NCBI RefSeq assembly: GCF_029846235.1
Contig: NZ_JARVWP010000006.1
Coordinates: 62,001 to 126,000 of the forward strand
DNA: 64,000 nt
Origin: Bradyrhizobium sp. CER78
GTDB taxonomy: Bacteria > Pseudomonadota > Alphaproteobacteria > Rhizobiales > Xanthobacteraceae
Direction: 5' to 3'
Shown here: piece by piece, positions 57,241-64,000 of the stretch
How positions within the stretch are numbered: the first letter of the stretch is position 1
Layout: each line of letters opens with the position of its first letter
The notes under the pieces: generated by a model
What the model saw: only the letters and a program-made list of their open reading frames with translations
Database searches by the model: none
Told to the model about the DNA's origin: nothing
Translations under genes and position numbers: made by a program

Positions 57241-58323
57241 ATGACAAGCACGCACAAGGCCTGGCGGCTGCACGCCCACAACGATCTTCGCTTCGAGGAT
57301 GTCGCAACGCCCCAGCCCGCGCCCGATGGCGTCGTAGTGCGGGTCGAAGCCGGCATGGTGCTGTCCTACACCAACAAGCTGCTCTCAGGCGCGCTGCCCT
57401 ACAGCCTGCCGCCGATGCCGTTCGTGCCGGGCACCAACGCGATCGCGCGCGTCGTCGCCGCCGGCGAGAACGTCACGCATGTGCGGACCGGCGACCGCGT
57501 ATTCCTGAGCCCGCATCTGCGCGGCGACGTGCCGGATCGCGATCCGCCGCAGATCCTGATCGGCCTCACGGCGACCGTGACGACGCCGGAGGCGCTGGCG
57601 TTGCAGATGCGCTGGCGCGACGGCGTGTTTGCCGAGATCGCGCACTGGCCGGCCGCCTGCGCCACGCCGCTTGCCAATCTCGACGACAAGCCGGCGACCG
57701 AGCTGATCGGATTGGCCAAACTGATCGTGCCGTTCGGCGGCTTGCAGCGCTCCGGCCTGCGCGGCGGGCAGACCATCATCGTCAATGGTGCGACCGGCTA
57801 TTTCGGTTCGGGCGGCGTGATGCTCGCGGTCGCGATGGGCGCAGGCCGCGTCGTCGCGGTCGGCCGCAAGCAGGCCGCGCTCGAGCAATTGCGCGACGCA
57901 TTCGGCCCGCGCGTCGTTCCCGCCGTCGTCACCGGCGATGCATCGGCCGATCTTCAGACGATCCGCCGCGCCGCCGGCGGCAGCGCCGATGTCGCGCTCG
58001 ATCTGCTTGGCGCCGCGAAGAGCACCTCGACCACGCTGTCCTGCCTGCGCGCGCTCAGGCGCGGCGGGCGGATGGTGCTGATGGGCAGCGCCGAGGTGCC
58101 GCTCGAACTTTCGTTCCGCGAGATGCTGGCCAATGATTGGGAAGTGGTCGGGCAGTTCATGTACGACCGCACGGCACCTAGCCAACTCGCCGGCCTCGCT
58201 GCCGAGGGCCTGCTTGACCTGCGCAAGATCAACGTCGCGAGCTTCTCGCTCGCCGATTTCCGCCGTGCGGTGGACGCGGCCGCGATGATGCAGAGCCTCG
58301 ACCTCACGGCCGTGGTGCCGTAA
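57241..58323 (+). CDS. MDR-type alcohol dehydrogenase-like oxidoreductase (quinone reductase group)
   Basis: 360 residues from ATG 57241 (MTSTHKAWRLHAHNDLRFED). The GroES-like N-terminal domain (PFVPGTNAIARVVAAGENVT) is followed by an NADP-binding Rossmann domain (IIVNGATGYFGSGGVMLAVA). The zinc-binding cysteines and histidines of classical alcohol dehydrogenases are absent, as in zinc-independent medium-chain reductases. The substrate is unknown. It sits ten bases before trmD and after a repeat, and may be cotranscribed with trmD. Confidence 0.82.
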   Translation: MTSTHKAWRLHAHNDLRFEDVATPQPAPDGVVVRVEAGMVLSYTNKLLSGALPYSLPPMPFVPGTNAIARVVAAGENVTHVRTGDRVFLSPHLRGDVPDRDPPQILIGLTATVTTPEALALQMRWRDGVFAEIAHWPAACATPLANLDDKPATELIGLAKLIVPFGGLQRSGLRGGQTIIVNGATGYFGSGGVMLAVAMGAGRVVAVGRKQAALEQLRDAFGPRVVPAVVTGDASADLQTIRRAAGGSADVALDLLGAAKSTSTTLSCLRALRRGGRMVLMGSAEVPLELSFREMLANDWEVVGQFMYDRTAPSQLAGLAAEGLLDLRKINVASFSLADFRRAVDAAAMMQSLDLTAVVP

Positions 58324-58332
58324 CGAGAGGCC

Positions 58333-59079
58333 ATGACAACGCAGCAGCCCGCATGGCGCGCCACCGTGCTGACCCTGTTCCCGGACATGTTTCCGGGTCC
58401 GCTCGGCGTCAGCCTGGCCGGCAGGGCATTGGCCGGCGGCCTCTGGGCGCTGGAGGCGCGCGACATCAGGGCGTCAGCGACCGACAAGCATCGCAGTGTC
58501 GACGACACGCCGGCCGGCGGCGGCCCGGGCATGGTGCTGCGGGCGGATGTGCTGGCGGCGGCAATCGATGCCGCCGCGGTCGCGCCTGACCGTCCACGCC
58601 TTTTGATGAGCCCGCGGGGTCGGCCATTGACCCAGACCCACGTCGCCGAGCTGGCGGCCGGGCCCGGCCCCCTGATCGTCTGCGGCCGCTTCGAGGGCAT
58701 CGACCAGCGGGTGATCGAGGCTAGAAGCCTCGAGGAGGTCTCGATCGGCGATTATGTGCTGTCCGGCGGCGAAATCGCCGCGATGGCGCTGATCGACGCC
58801 TGCGTCCGCCTGTTGCCGGGGGTGATGGGGAAGCTGGCCTCGGGAACCGAGGAGAGCTTCTCCGAAGGACTACTGGAATACCCCCAATACACCCGTCCGC
58901 AGGAGTTCGAGGGCCGCCAGATCCCGGAAATCCTGATTTCCGGCGATCACGCCAAGGTCGCGGCCTGGCGGCTGGCCCAATCCGAGGCCCTGACGGCGGT
59001 CCGGCGGCCCGATCTCTGGGCTAGGCGTGCCGGCCAAAAAGCCGCTCCGCGAAGGACAAAAAACACGACAGACGGGTGA
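58333..59079 (+). CDS. trmD: tRNA (guanine37-N1)-methyltransferase TrmD
   Basis: 248 residues. The SPOUT knot is clear: [51 protein letters not shown] and [19 protein letters not shown], then the YPQYTRP C-terminal block. It methylates G37 of tRNAs reading CNN and some other codons, preventing frameshifts. rplS follows after 110 bases. Confidence 0.97.
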   Translation: MTTQQPAWRATVLTLFPDMFPGPLGVSLAGRALAGGLWALEARDIRASATDKHRSVDDTPAGGGPGMVLRADVLAAAIDAAAVAPDRPRLLMSPRGRPLTQTHVAELAAGPGPLIVCGRFEGIDQRVIEARSLEEVSIGDYVLSGGEIAAMALIDACVRLLPGVMGKLASGTEESFSEGLLEYPQYTRPQEFEGRQIPEILISGDHAKVAAWRLAQSEALTAVRRPDLWARRAGQKAAPRRTKNTTDG

Positions 59080-59189
59080 CAAACCCTGCGCTTTGCCTTA
59101 TAGGCACGGCCTAATCCGCACACGCGCAGGATAGATGGACGTTTGCGCAGCCCCCATACAGGCTGGGCGCGCCGCCGATGGAGATTTCG

Positions 59190-59570
59190 ATGAACCTTAT
59201 TCAGCAGCTCGAAAAAGAGCAGTTCGACAAGCTTGCCGCCACCAAGGACATCCCGGAGTTCGGCCCCGGCGATACCGTCATCGTCAACGTGAAGGTGGTC
59301 GAAGGCGAGCGCACCCGCGTGCAGGCCTATGAAGGCGTTTGCATCGGCCGTTCCGGCCAGGGCCTCAACGAGAGCTTCACCGTGCGCAAGATTTCGTACG
59401 GCGAGGGCGTCGAGCGCGTCTTCCCGGTGATGTCGCCGATGATCGACTCGATCAAGGTCGTGCGTCGCGGCAAGGTGCGTCGCGCCAAGCTCTATTACCT
59501 GCGCAACCTGCGCGGCAAGTCGGCCCGCATCGTCGAGAAGCAGGACCGCCAGACCGCCGTCGGCGAGTAA
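59190..59570 (+). CDS. rplS: 50S ribosomal protein L19
   Basis: 126 residues from ATG 59190 ([15 protein letters not shown]); the ATG four codons upstream is less likely because GGAGATTTC is the ribosome-binding site for 59190. [40 protein letters not shown] and [14 protein letters not shown] define L19, which sits at the 30S-50S interface. A terminator follows. Confidence 0.98.
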   Translation: MNLIQQLEKEQFDKLAATKDIPEFGPGDTVIVNVKVVEGERTRVQAYEGVCIGRSGQGLNESFTVRKISYGEGVERVFPVMSPMIDSIKVVRRGKVRRAKLYYLRNLRGKSARIVEKQDRQTAVGE

Positions 59571-59596
59571 TCCATCCCGCAGAGGGACGTGACGAA

Positions 59597-59625
59597 AAGC
59601 GCGGGGCCTGCCCCGCGCTTTTTTG
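59597..59625 (+). terminator. Rho-independent terminator after rplS
   Basis: AAGCGCGGGG (59597-59606) and CCCCGCGCTT (59611-59620) form a perfect 10-bp stem with a CCTG loop, followed by TTTT. Confidence 0.93.
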
Positions 59626-59944
59626 TTGCGGCATACTTATCTGACTTGCAGGCCCGCGCATCGATCGATTGTCGCGGGCGCGAGCCCTGTGTTAGAAATT
59701 TAGAATGGTTCCGGATCAAGCAAGCCAGCGCTGCCCAAGTCAGAGCTGTCCAAGTCAGACCTGCAAGCGCGTCGTGATCGACGATCGCTCGCGGCTGCCC
59801 GGCCGCTTCTTCGGGCGCTTTGCGACGTCGGCAACGTCTGAGCTTAGACGCGCAGCGTAACGCTGCCTGGACGCCTTCGCCTGCTCGCGCGCTTAAGTCG
59901 CGCTCACGCCATTCACCACTGAATTTCTTCTGGAGCTGAAGCTC
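59626..59944. other. Upstream region of leuC
   Basis: It holds the leuC promoter and 5' leader. A tandem 15-base direct repeat with one mismatch lies at 59730-59759 (GCTGCCCAAGTCAGA / GCTGTCCAAGTCAGA). Several GC-rich inverted pairs follow (CGGCTGCCCGGCCG near 59792). No leader peptide with leucine codons was found, so classic leucine attenuation is not evident. Confidence 0.45.
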
Positions 59945-61351
59945 ATGTCCAAACCGACCACGTTGTACGACAAGATCTGGAACGACCATCTGGTCCATGA
60001 GGCCGAGGACGGCACCTGCCTGCTCTATATCGATCGCCACCTGGTGCACGAGGTGACCTCGCCGCAGGCGTTCGAAGGCCTGCGCGCTGCCGGCCGCAAG
60101 GTGCACGCGCCGGACAAGACGCTCGCGGTCGTCGACCACAACATCCCGACCACCGATCGCTCGAAGCCGAACCCCGACCCCGAGAGCATCGAGCAGATGC
60201 GGGTGATGGCGGAGAACGCCAAGGAATTCGGCATTGAGTATTACAACGAGTTCGACAAGCGCCAGGGCATCGTCCACGTCATCGGCCCGGAGCAAGGCTT
60301 CACGCTGCCCGGCACCACCATCGTCTGCGGTGACAGCCACACTTCGACGCATGGCGCGTTCGGCGCGCTCGCGCACGGCATCGGCACGTCGGAGGTCGAG
60401 CACGTGCTGGCGACGCAGACGCTGATCCAGAAGAAGGCCAAGAACATGCGCGCGATCGTCGACGGCAAATTGCCTGAAGGCGTGACCGGCAAGGACATCA
60501 TCCTGGCGATCATCGGCGAGATCGGCACCGCCGGCGGCACCGGCTATGTGCTGGAATATGCCGGCGAGGCGATCCGTGCGCTGTCGATGGAAGGCCGCAT
60601 GACGGTCTGCAACATGTCGATCGAAGGCGGCGCGCGCGCCGGCCTGGTGGCGCCCGACCAGAAGGCGTTCGACTTCCTGCGCGATCGCCCGAAGGCCCCG
60701 AAGGGCGCGGCCTGGGATGCCGCGATGCGCTACTGGGAGACGCTGCGCTCCGACGAGGGCGCGCATTTCGACCACGAGCTGCGGCTCGATGCCGCCAAGC
60801 TGCCGCCGATCGTCACCTGGGGCACGAGCCCTGAGGACGTCATCTCGATCACCGGCTTCGTGCCGGATCCGGACAAGATCGAGGACGAGGCCAAGCGGCT
60901 CTCCAAGCATCGCGCGCTGAAATATATGGGCCTGACCGCCGGCACCAAGATCACCGACATCAAGCTCGACCGCGTCTTCATCGGCTCCTGCACCAACGGC
61001 CGCATCGAGGATTTGCGCGCCGCGGCGAAGATCGCCGAGGGCAAGACCGTCAACGCCAACGTCAATGCGATGATCGTGCCGGGCTCGGGCATCGTGAAGG
61101 AGCAGGCGGAAGCCGAAGGCCTCGACAAGATCTTCATCAAGGCCGGCTTCGAATGGCGCGAGCCGGGCTGCTCGATGTGCCTTGCGATGAACCCGGACAA
61201 GCTGAAGCCGGAGGAGCGCTGCGCCTCGACCTCGAACCGCAACTTCGAAGGCCGCCAGGGCTTCAAGGGCCGCACCCATCTGGTGTCGCCCGCGATGGCC
61301 GCGGCAGCCGCGATCGCCGGCCACTTCGTCGACGTCCGCGACTGGCGGTAA
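59945..61351 (+). CDS. leuC: 3-isopropylmalate dehydratase large subunit
   Basis: 468 residues, full length. It isomerises 2- and 3-isopropylmalate in leucine synthesis as a heterodimer with LeuD, which is not in the window. The [4Fe-4S] ligands are C349 ([12 protein letters not shown]) and C409/C412 ([10 protein letters not shown]). DHNIPTTDR and [14 protein letters not shown] are substrate and cluster loops. GAGCTGAAG lies before the ATG. Confidence 0.98.
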   Translation: MSKPTTLYDKIWNDHLVHEAEDGTCLLYIDRHLVHEVTSPQAFEGLRAAGRKVHAPDKTLAVVDHNIPTTDRSKPNPDPESIEQMRVMAENAKEFGIEYYNEFDKRQGIVHVIGPEQGFTLPGTTIVCGDSHTSTHGAFGALAHGIGTSEVEHVLATQTLIQKKAKNMRAIVDGKLPEGVTGKDIILAIIGEIGTAGGTGYVLEYAGEAIRALSMEGRMTVCNMSIEGGARAGLVAPDQKAFDFLRDRPKAPKGAAWDAAMRYWETLRSDEGAHFDHELRLDAAKLPPIVTWGTSPEDVISITGFVPDPDKIEDEAKRLSKHRALKYMGLTAGTKITDIKLDRVFIGSCTNGRIEDLRAAAKIAEGKTVNANVNAMIVPGSGIVKEQAEAEGLDKIFIKAGFEWREPGCSMCLAMNPDKLKPEERCASTSNRNFEGRQGFKGRTHLVSPAMAAAAAIAGHFVDVRDWR

Positions 61352-61455
61352 GGTAAGGTTTCGCCTCAACGTCGAGCCGTTGTGGAAACGGCTCGTTAAC
61401 GGGGTGCTCGCACACTGGCTCCTTGCGAAGACCAGCTTCGCAAGGAGCGCGTGCC

Positions 61456-61668
61456 GTGGCCGATAAACCCGAATTCGTCGATATGATCAGCGATGCGACG
61501 CGCCAGAAGCGCCGTCGTCACGCAGCGCCGCGCATCATCGATCCGCTTCCCGAGGTGAAGGAGACCTCGCGCCTCAGCCACTGGCCGCCGGACCGCTGGA
61601 CGCAATGGCGGATGGAGAACCTGACGCCCTGGAAGATCAAGCCCTGGAAGCTGAAGAACTGGGACTGA
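61456..61668 (+). CDS. Small protein of unknown function
   Basis: 70 residues from GTG 61456 (VADKPEFVDMISDATRQKRR), after AAGGAGC. A longer frame upstream exists but lacks a ribosome-binding site. It is basic in the first half and has a tryptophan-rich end (WPPDRWTQWRMENLTPWKIK). There is no membrane segment or known domain. Its placement after leuC with strong coding character suggests a real gene, perhaps lineage-specific. Confidence 0.6.
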   Translation: MADKPEFVDMISDATRQKRRRHAAPRIIDPLPEVKETSRLSHWPPDRWTQWRMENLTPWKIKPWKLKNWD

Positions 61669-61763
61669 GCCCGAGGCTTCGCAATCGGGCGCCAGTCGGC
61701 GCCCGTTTGTCATTTGGGCGGTGTCCCCTGCGGGATCGGTGCTGCTAGTCACACATCTCGTGG

Positions 61764-62690
61764 TTAAACGTCCAGCGCCCAGCCAGAAAAGTGCGTGGCA
61801 TGGTGATGCACGTCGCCGTCCGGAACGGCGAGAAGGCCATTGGTATTGCCTGCTGCGTCCGTATAGAACCCGACGATGTCTCCCTTGTCATTGATCCCAT
61901 TGAACACTGTCGATCCGGCCGCGTTCGGATCGTCCAGCGTGATGAATGTCCCGGTGTGGCTATCATAGATGATGCCGTGCGTGACGCCGTTGACGACGTC
62001 TTCCCCGACCGCGATGCCGTGATCGTTCACTCCAAGGAGCTCGGTCATGGTTGCGCCGGGCGCGTCCACGGTCTTGAAGACGAAATGGTCCTCCAGGAAA
62101 CCGTGAGTGGCGCCCGCGCTATCCGTGTAGAAACCGGCGACCGTGTCCTTGTTGTTGATCGCCGCCGCAACGGTGCTGACCGCAAACGGATCATTGATGT
62201 CGGCTGAAAACTTGCCGCTGTTGATGTTGTAAGTGTAGCCGTGGCTGTTCCCGGACGCGTCGTTGTAGAATCCGACCGCAATATTGTGGTCGTTTACCCC
62301 CAGAAGCTGGTTTTCGATCAGGACCCCGGGATTCGGTTGGGTTGGCGTATGCGGGTTGTTCACCTCTGTAAAAACGCCGTGCCTTTCATAGAAGCCAAAC
62401 TGATTGTCAACCGCCGTCCCATTGTTCGTCGGGTAGAAGTATCCGACCGCGGTGCCGTTGTCATTGAGCCCGGTCAGCTGAGTTTGAGGCACACCAGGAA
62501 AGTCCACGGAGTGAAACGTGCCAACCGTGCCGGATGTCGTGAGCAGGTATCCCTGGTTGGGATGCCCGGCGGCTCCACTGCCGTAAAATCCGGCGATCAA
62601 GCCCTGATTGTTGATCCCTAGCAATTGATTGAAGGTGAGGTCGGCCGGATTGTCGAACGTGTGGAAGTCGTACATCGTATGCTCGCGCAT
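61764..62690 (-). CDS. HAF-type repeat protein, predicted beta-propeller
   Basis: 308 residues from ATG 62690 (MREHTMYDFHTFDNPADLTF), preceded by GGGAGCAGAGC. Six repeats of about 45 residues share a GxNDxGxxVGFY core (LLGINNQGLIAGFY, LTGLNDNGTAVGYF, LLGVNDHNIAVGFY, AINNKDTVAGFY, LLGVNDHGIAVGE, FNGINDKGDIVGFY), the pattern of extracellular HAF-type proteins. No signal peptide is visible, so secretion by another route or a cytoplasmic place is open. Codon use is somewhat less GC-rich than its neighbours. Function unknown. Confidence 0.75.
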   Translation of the reverse strand: MREHTMYDFHTFDNPADLTFNQLLGINNQGLIAGFYGSGAAGHPNQGYLLTTSGTVGTFHSVDFPGVPQTQLTGLNDNGTAVGYFYPTNNGTAVDNQFGFYERHGVFTEVNNPHTPTQPNPGVLIENQLLGVNDHNIAVGFYNDASGNSHGYTYNINSGKFSADINDPFAVSTVAAAINNKDTVAGFYTDSAGATHGFLEDHFVFKTVDAPGATMTELLGVNDHGIAVGEDVVNGVTHGIIYDSHTGTFITLDDPNAAGSTVFNGINDKGDIVGFYTDAAGNTNGLLAVPDGDVHHHATHFSGWALDV

Positions 62691-63058
62691 GCTCTGCTCC
62701 CTTGGTGAGATGACGTGCCGAAACGACAAATCCACGCAGTGAGAAGGCGCTCGTGCATTTTCGTGTTGTTCGGGAACACCCATTCGATGCGACCGTCACG
62801 GCACGCCGCTTCTTCTGTGCGGAACGCCAGCATGCTGTCTGTGTCTCAACACCGGATGAGACGATGAGAAAGCCGCACGGCTCTCGCGATTAGACGCGGG
62901 AATTCGCAGCCGCTCAAATGACAAGCATTTTAATTTCTAAAAGGAACTGGAACACGACCTACTCAAACTGGGACATGATCCCGGACGCTTTCGTGACGGG
63001 ATGACAATAAGATGAAGGCAATGAGATCAAGCTGCCGCGAGTACTCGCCCGGGAAGGA
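62691..63058. other. Intergenic region between HAF-type and DUF1330 genes
   Basis: 368 bases between divergent genes. An AT-rich block (ACAAGCATTTTAATTTCTAA) lies near 62930. No convincing gene, repeat or operator was found beyond the presumed promoters. Confidence 0.45.
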
Positions 63059-63358
63059 ATGACAGTGACCGTCTATGTGATCGTACAACTCAAGATGACC
63101 GATCGGGCCGCCTATGACCGGTATCAGGCGCGCTTCTTCGACGTGTTCAGGAAGTTCAACGGGCGGCTGCTGTCGGCCGACGAACATCCCGCGGTCCTCG
63201 AAGGCAGCTGGGATCGCGACAAGCTGGTGCTGATGTCGTTTCCTGACGAAGCCGCCTTCCGCGCCTGGGCGGAATCGCCCGAATACGTCGAGATCTCCAG
63301 GGATCGCAAAGCGGGTGCGCAAGGCATCGTGCTGCTGGCGAAGGGCTTTGCGCCATGA
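63059..63358 (+). CDS. DUF1330 domain protein
   Basis: 99 residues from ATG 63059; a GTG at 63065 fits the GGAAGGA ribosome-binding site slightly better. It is a ferredoxin-like dimeric alpha-beta barrel: VYVIVQLKMTDRAAYDRYQA, LEGSWDRDKLVLMSFPDEAA and FRAWAESPEYVEISRDR. DUF1330 members are small cytoplasmic proteins of unknown role. It is a single gene. Confidence 0.88.
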   Translation: MTVTVYVIVQLKMTDRAAYDRYQARFFDVFRKFNGRLLSADEHPAVLEGSWDRDKLVLMSFPDEAAFRAWAESPEYVEISRDRKAGAQGIVLLAKGFAP

Positions 63359-63422
63359 CGTCAGCTGGCGCAGCTCCGGTCGCGCGGAGCTGCACGTGTG
63401 TCGGTCTGCTACGCCGCGCGCA

Positions 63423-63767
63423 TCACCAGAACGGGCCGAACCCGAAGCCGAACGTAAACGGCGCCGGCGAAGCGTAAGGATACGGCCGATAGTAGTACGG
63501 CCGCCCGTAATAATAGGAGCCGTACGGCCGATAATAGGAATAGGGCTGATAGTACGGCCGGTAATAGGGCCGGTAGCCGCGGTGATAATGGTGACGATGG
63601 TAATGGCGATGATGGCGCTGCGCGCTGAAGTCGGTCGCCTTGCCCGCGTGCCGCCCTTGTGCCGCAGCCTGCGGCTCGGCTGATGTCGCGGCAGTCGCCG
63701 ATGCCGGCGCCGTCAGCGCGAATGCACAAGCGAAAGCGGCGACACCGATCCATCTCGTCATGATCAA
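63423..63767 (-). CDS. Secreted Tyr/His/Pro-rich low-complexity protein
   Basis: 114 residues, or 112 from the ATG at 63761 (MTRWIGVAAFACAFALTAPA). A signal peptide spans about 1-27 (ending SATA). The mature part is dominated by His/Tyr/Arg/Pro repeats (HRHYHRHHYHRGYRPYYRPY, RPYYYRPYPY) and ends FTFGFGFGPFW. This composition is common in exported alphaproteobacterial proteins of unknown function; metal or cell-wall binding is a guess. Confidence 0.7.
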   Translation of the reverse strand: MIMTRWIGVAAFACAFALTAPASATAATSAEPQAAAQGRHAGKATDFSAQRHHRHYHRHHYHRGYRPYYRPYYQPYSYYRPYGSYYYGRPYYYRPYPYASPAPFTFGFGFGPFW

Positions 63768-63835
63768 CTCCTGCAGATTTCGATTGATATCATCTCGCGC
63801 GCGCGAATCTGCCGGTTTGATGGCTGAGAACGACG

Positions 63836-63860
63836 ACAGGCCCGCTGCTCACGGGCCTGT
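63836..63860. terminator. Hairpin between two low-complexity secreted genes
   Basis: ACAGGCCCG (63836-63844) pairs perfectly with CGGGCCTGT (63852-63860), with a 7-base loop. It lies 29 bases past the stop of the gene running off the right edge. It has no long T run; it is a probable transcript end for that gene. Confidence 0.45.
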
Positions 63861-63888
63861 GTCTCAACTGCGCTGATACGCCGCGAGA

Positions 63889-63999
63889 TCAGCGGCGCCA
63901 GTGGCGGCGATGGCCCCAGCCACGGTGATGTCCGCGATGCCAACCACGATGCCAGCCGCGATGATGTCCACGGCCCCAGCGTACCTGCGTGGTGGCCTG
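63889..63999 (-). CDS. His/Trp/Gly-rich protein, C-terminal fragment (5' end outside window)
   Basis: The minus-strand frame ending at TGA 63889 encodes 36 visible residues with a regular RG-H/W pattern (VRWGRGHHRGWHRGWHRG, GHRRHWRR). The start lies beyond the window. It resembles other small exported His/Gly-rich proteins and sits next to the Tyr/His-rich gene on the same strand, so the two may be related in role. The call is based on composition only. Confidence 0.55.
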   Translation of the reverse strand, partial: QATTQVRWGRGHHRGWHRGWHRGHHRGWGHRRHWRR

Positions 64000-64000
64000 G

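Overview
The window is a stretch of high-GC alphaproteobacterial chromosome, most likely from Bradyrhizobium or a close Nitrobacteraceae relative. The evidence is the split F1-ATPase operon (atpHAGDC without F0 genes), the mdh-sucC-sucD-sucA-sucB-lpd TCA block, the ccmABCDG cluster, alphaproteobacterial families (DUF2794, DUF1223, DUF2336), a canonical CtrA box, and many dispersed palindromic intergenic repeats of the kind typical of that lineage. This is inferred from gene content and order; no alignment was run.

Layout. 3-1169 (-): a membrane nucleotidyl cyclase cut by the window edge. 1375-6427 (-): F1-ATPase operon. 7058-11867: RlpA-like secreted protein, PriA (-), XerC, DUF4337 protein. 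12041-26414 (mostly -): a membrane protein, then the 2-oxoglutarate dehydrogenase / succinyl-CoA synthetase / malate dehydrogenase block with an SDR and a DUF1579 gene inserted, then ZapE, ThpR and a TesA-like esterase. 26413-30752 (+): YbbA/YbbP-like ABC exporter divergent from tesA, and a Bax-inhibitor-1 membrane protein. 30940-35604 (-): DUF2794 protein, a candidate structured RNA (+), DUF1223 protein, aconitase. 35847-39304 (+): cytochrome c maturation genes and a helix-hairpin-helix protein. 39483-46579: YciB, FtsY, RluA-type synthase, DUF2336 protein, a gene-poor 1.3 kb stretch with repeats and a 33-residue membrane peptide, MtaB and DapF. 46765-48194 (+): two overlapping genes for exported proteins. 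48324-50632 (+): a lower-GC three-gene cassette. 50720-59570: MBL-fold hydrolase, then ffh-rpsP-rimM and trmD-rplS, split by a LysR/MFS/oxidoreductase module. 59945-64000: leuC, a small conserved-looking ORF, a HAF-type repeat protein, a DUF1330 protein and two low-complexity secreted proteins, the last one cut by the window end.

Most of the window is core metabolism and housekeeping: ATP synthesis, most of a TCA cycle (acnA, odh complex, sucCD, mdh), SRP targeting (ffh, ftsY), cytochrome c assembly, and translation/tRNA modification. The clearest accessory element is 48324-50632: three overlapping genes for a small unknown protein, a HELGH zinc-metalloprotease-like protein and a dCTP-deaminase-family protein that keeps the Ser/Arg/Glu catalytic set. 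Its base composition and codon use differ from its neighbours, and nucleotide-depleting deaminases are known in anti-phage defence, so it is the best candidate here for an undescribed system. A second candidate is a strongly folded, terminator-ended RNA at about 31551-31697, possibly 6S RNA. No tRNA, rRNA, CRISPR array, insertion sequence or prophage was seen.
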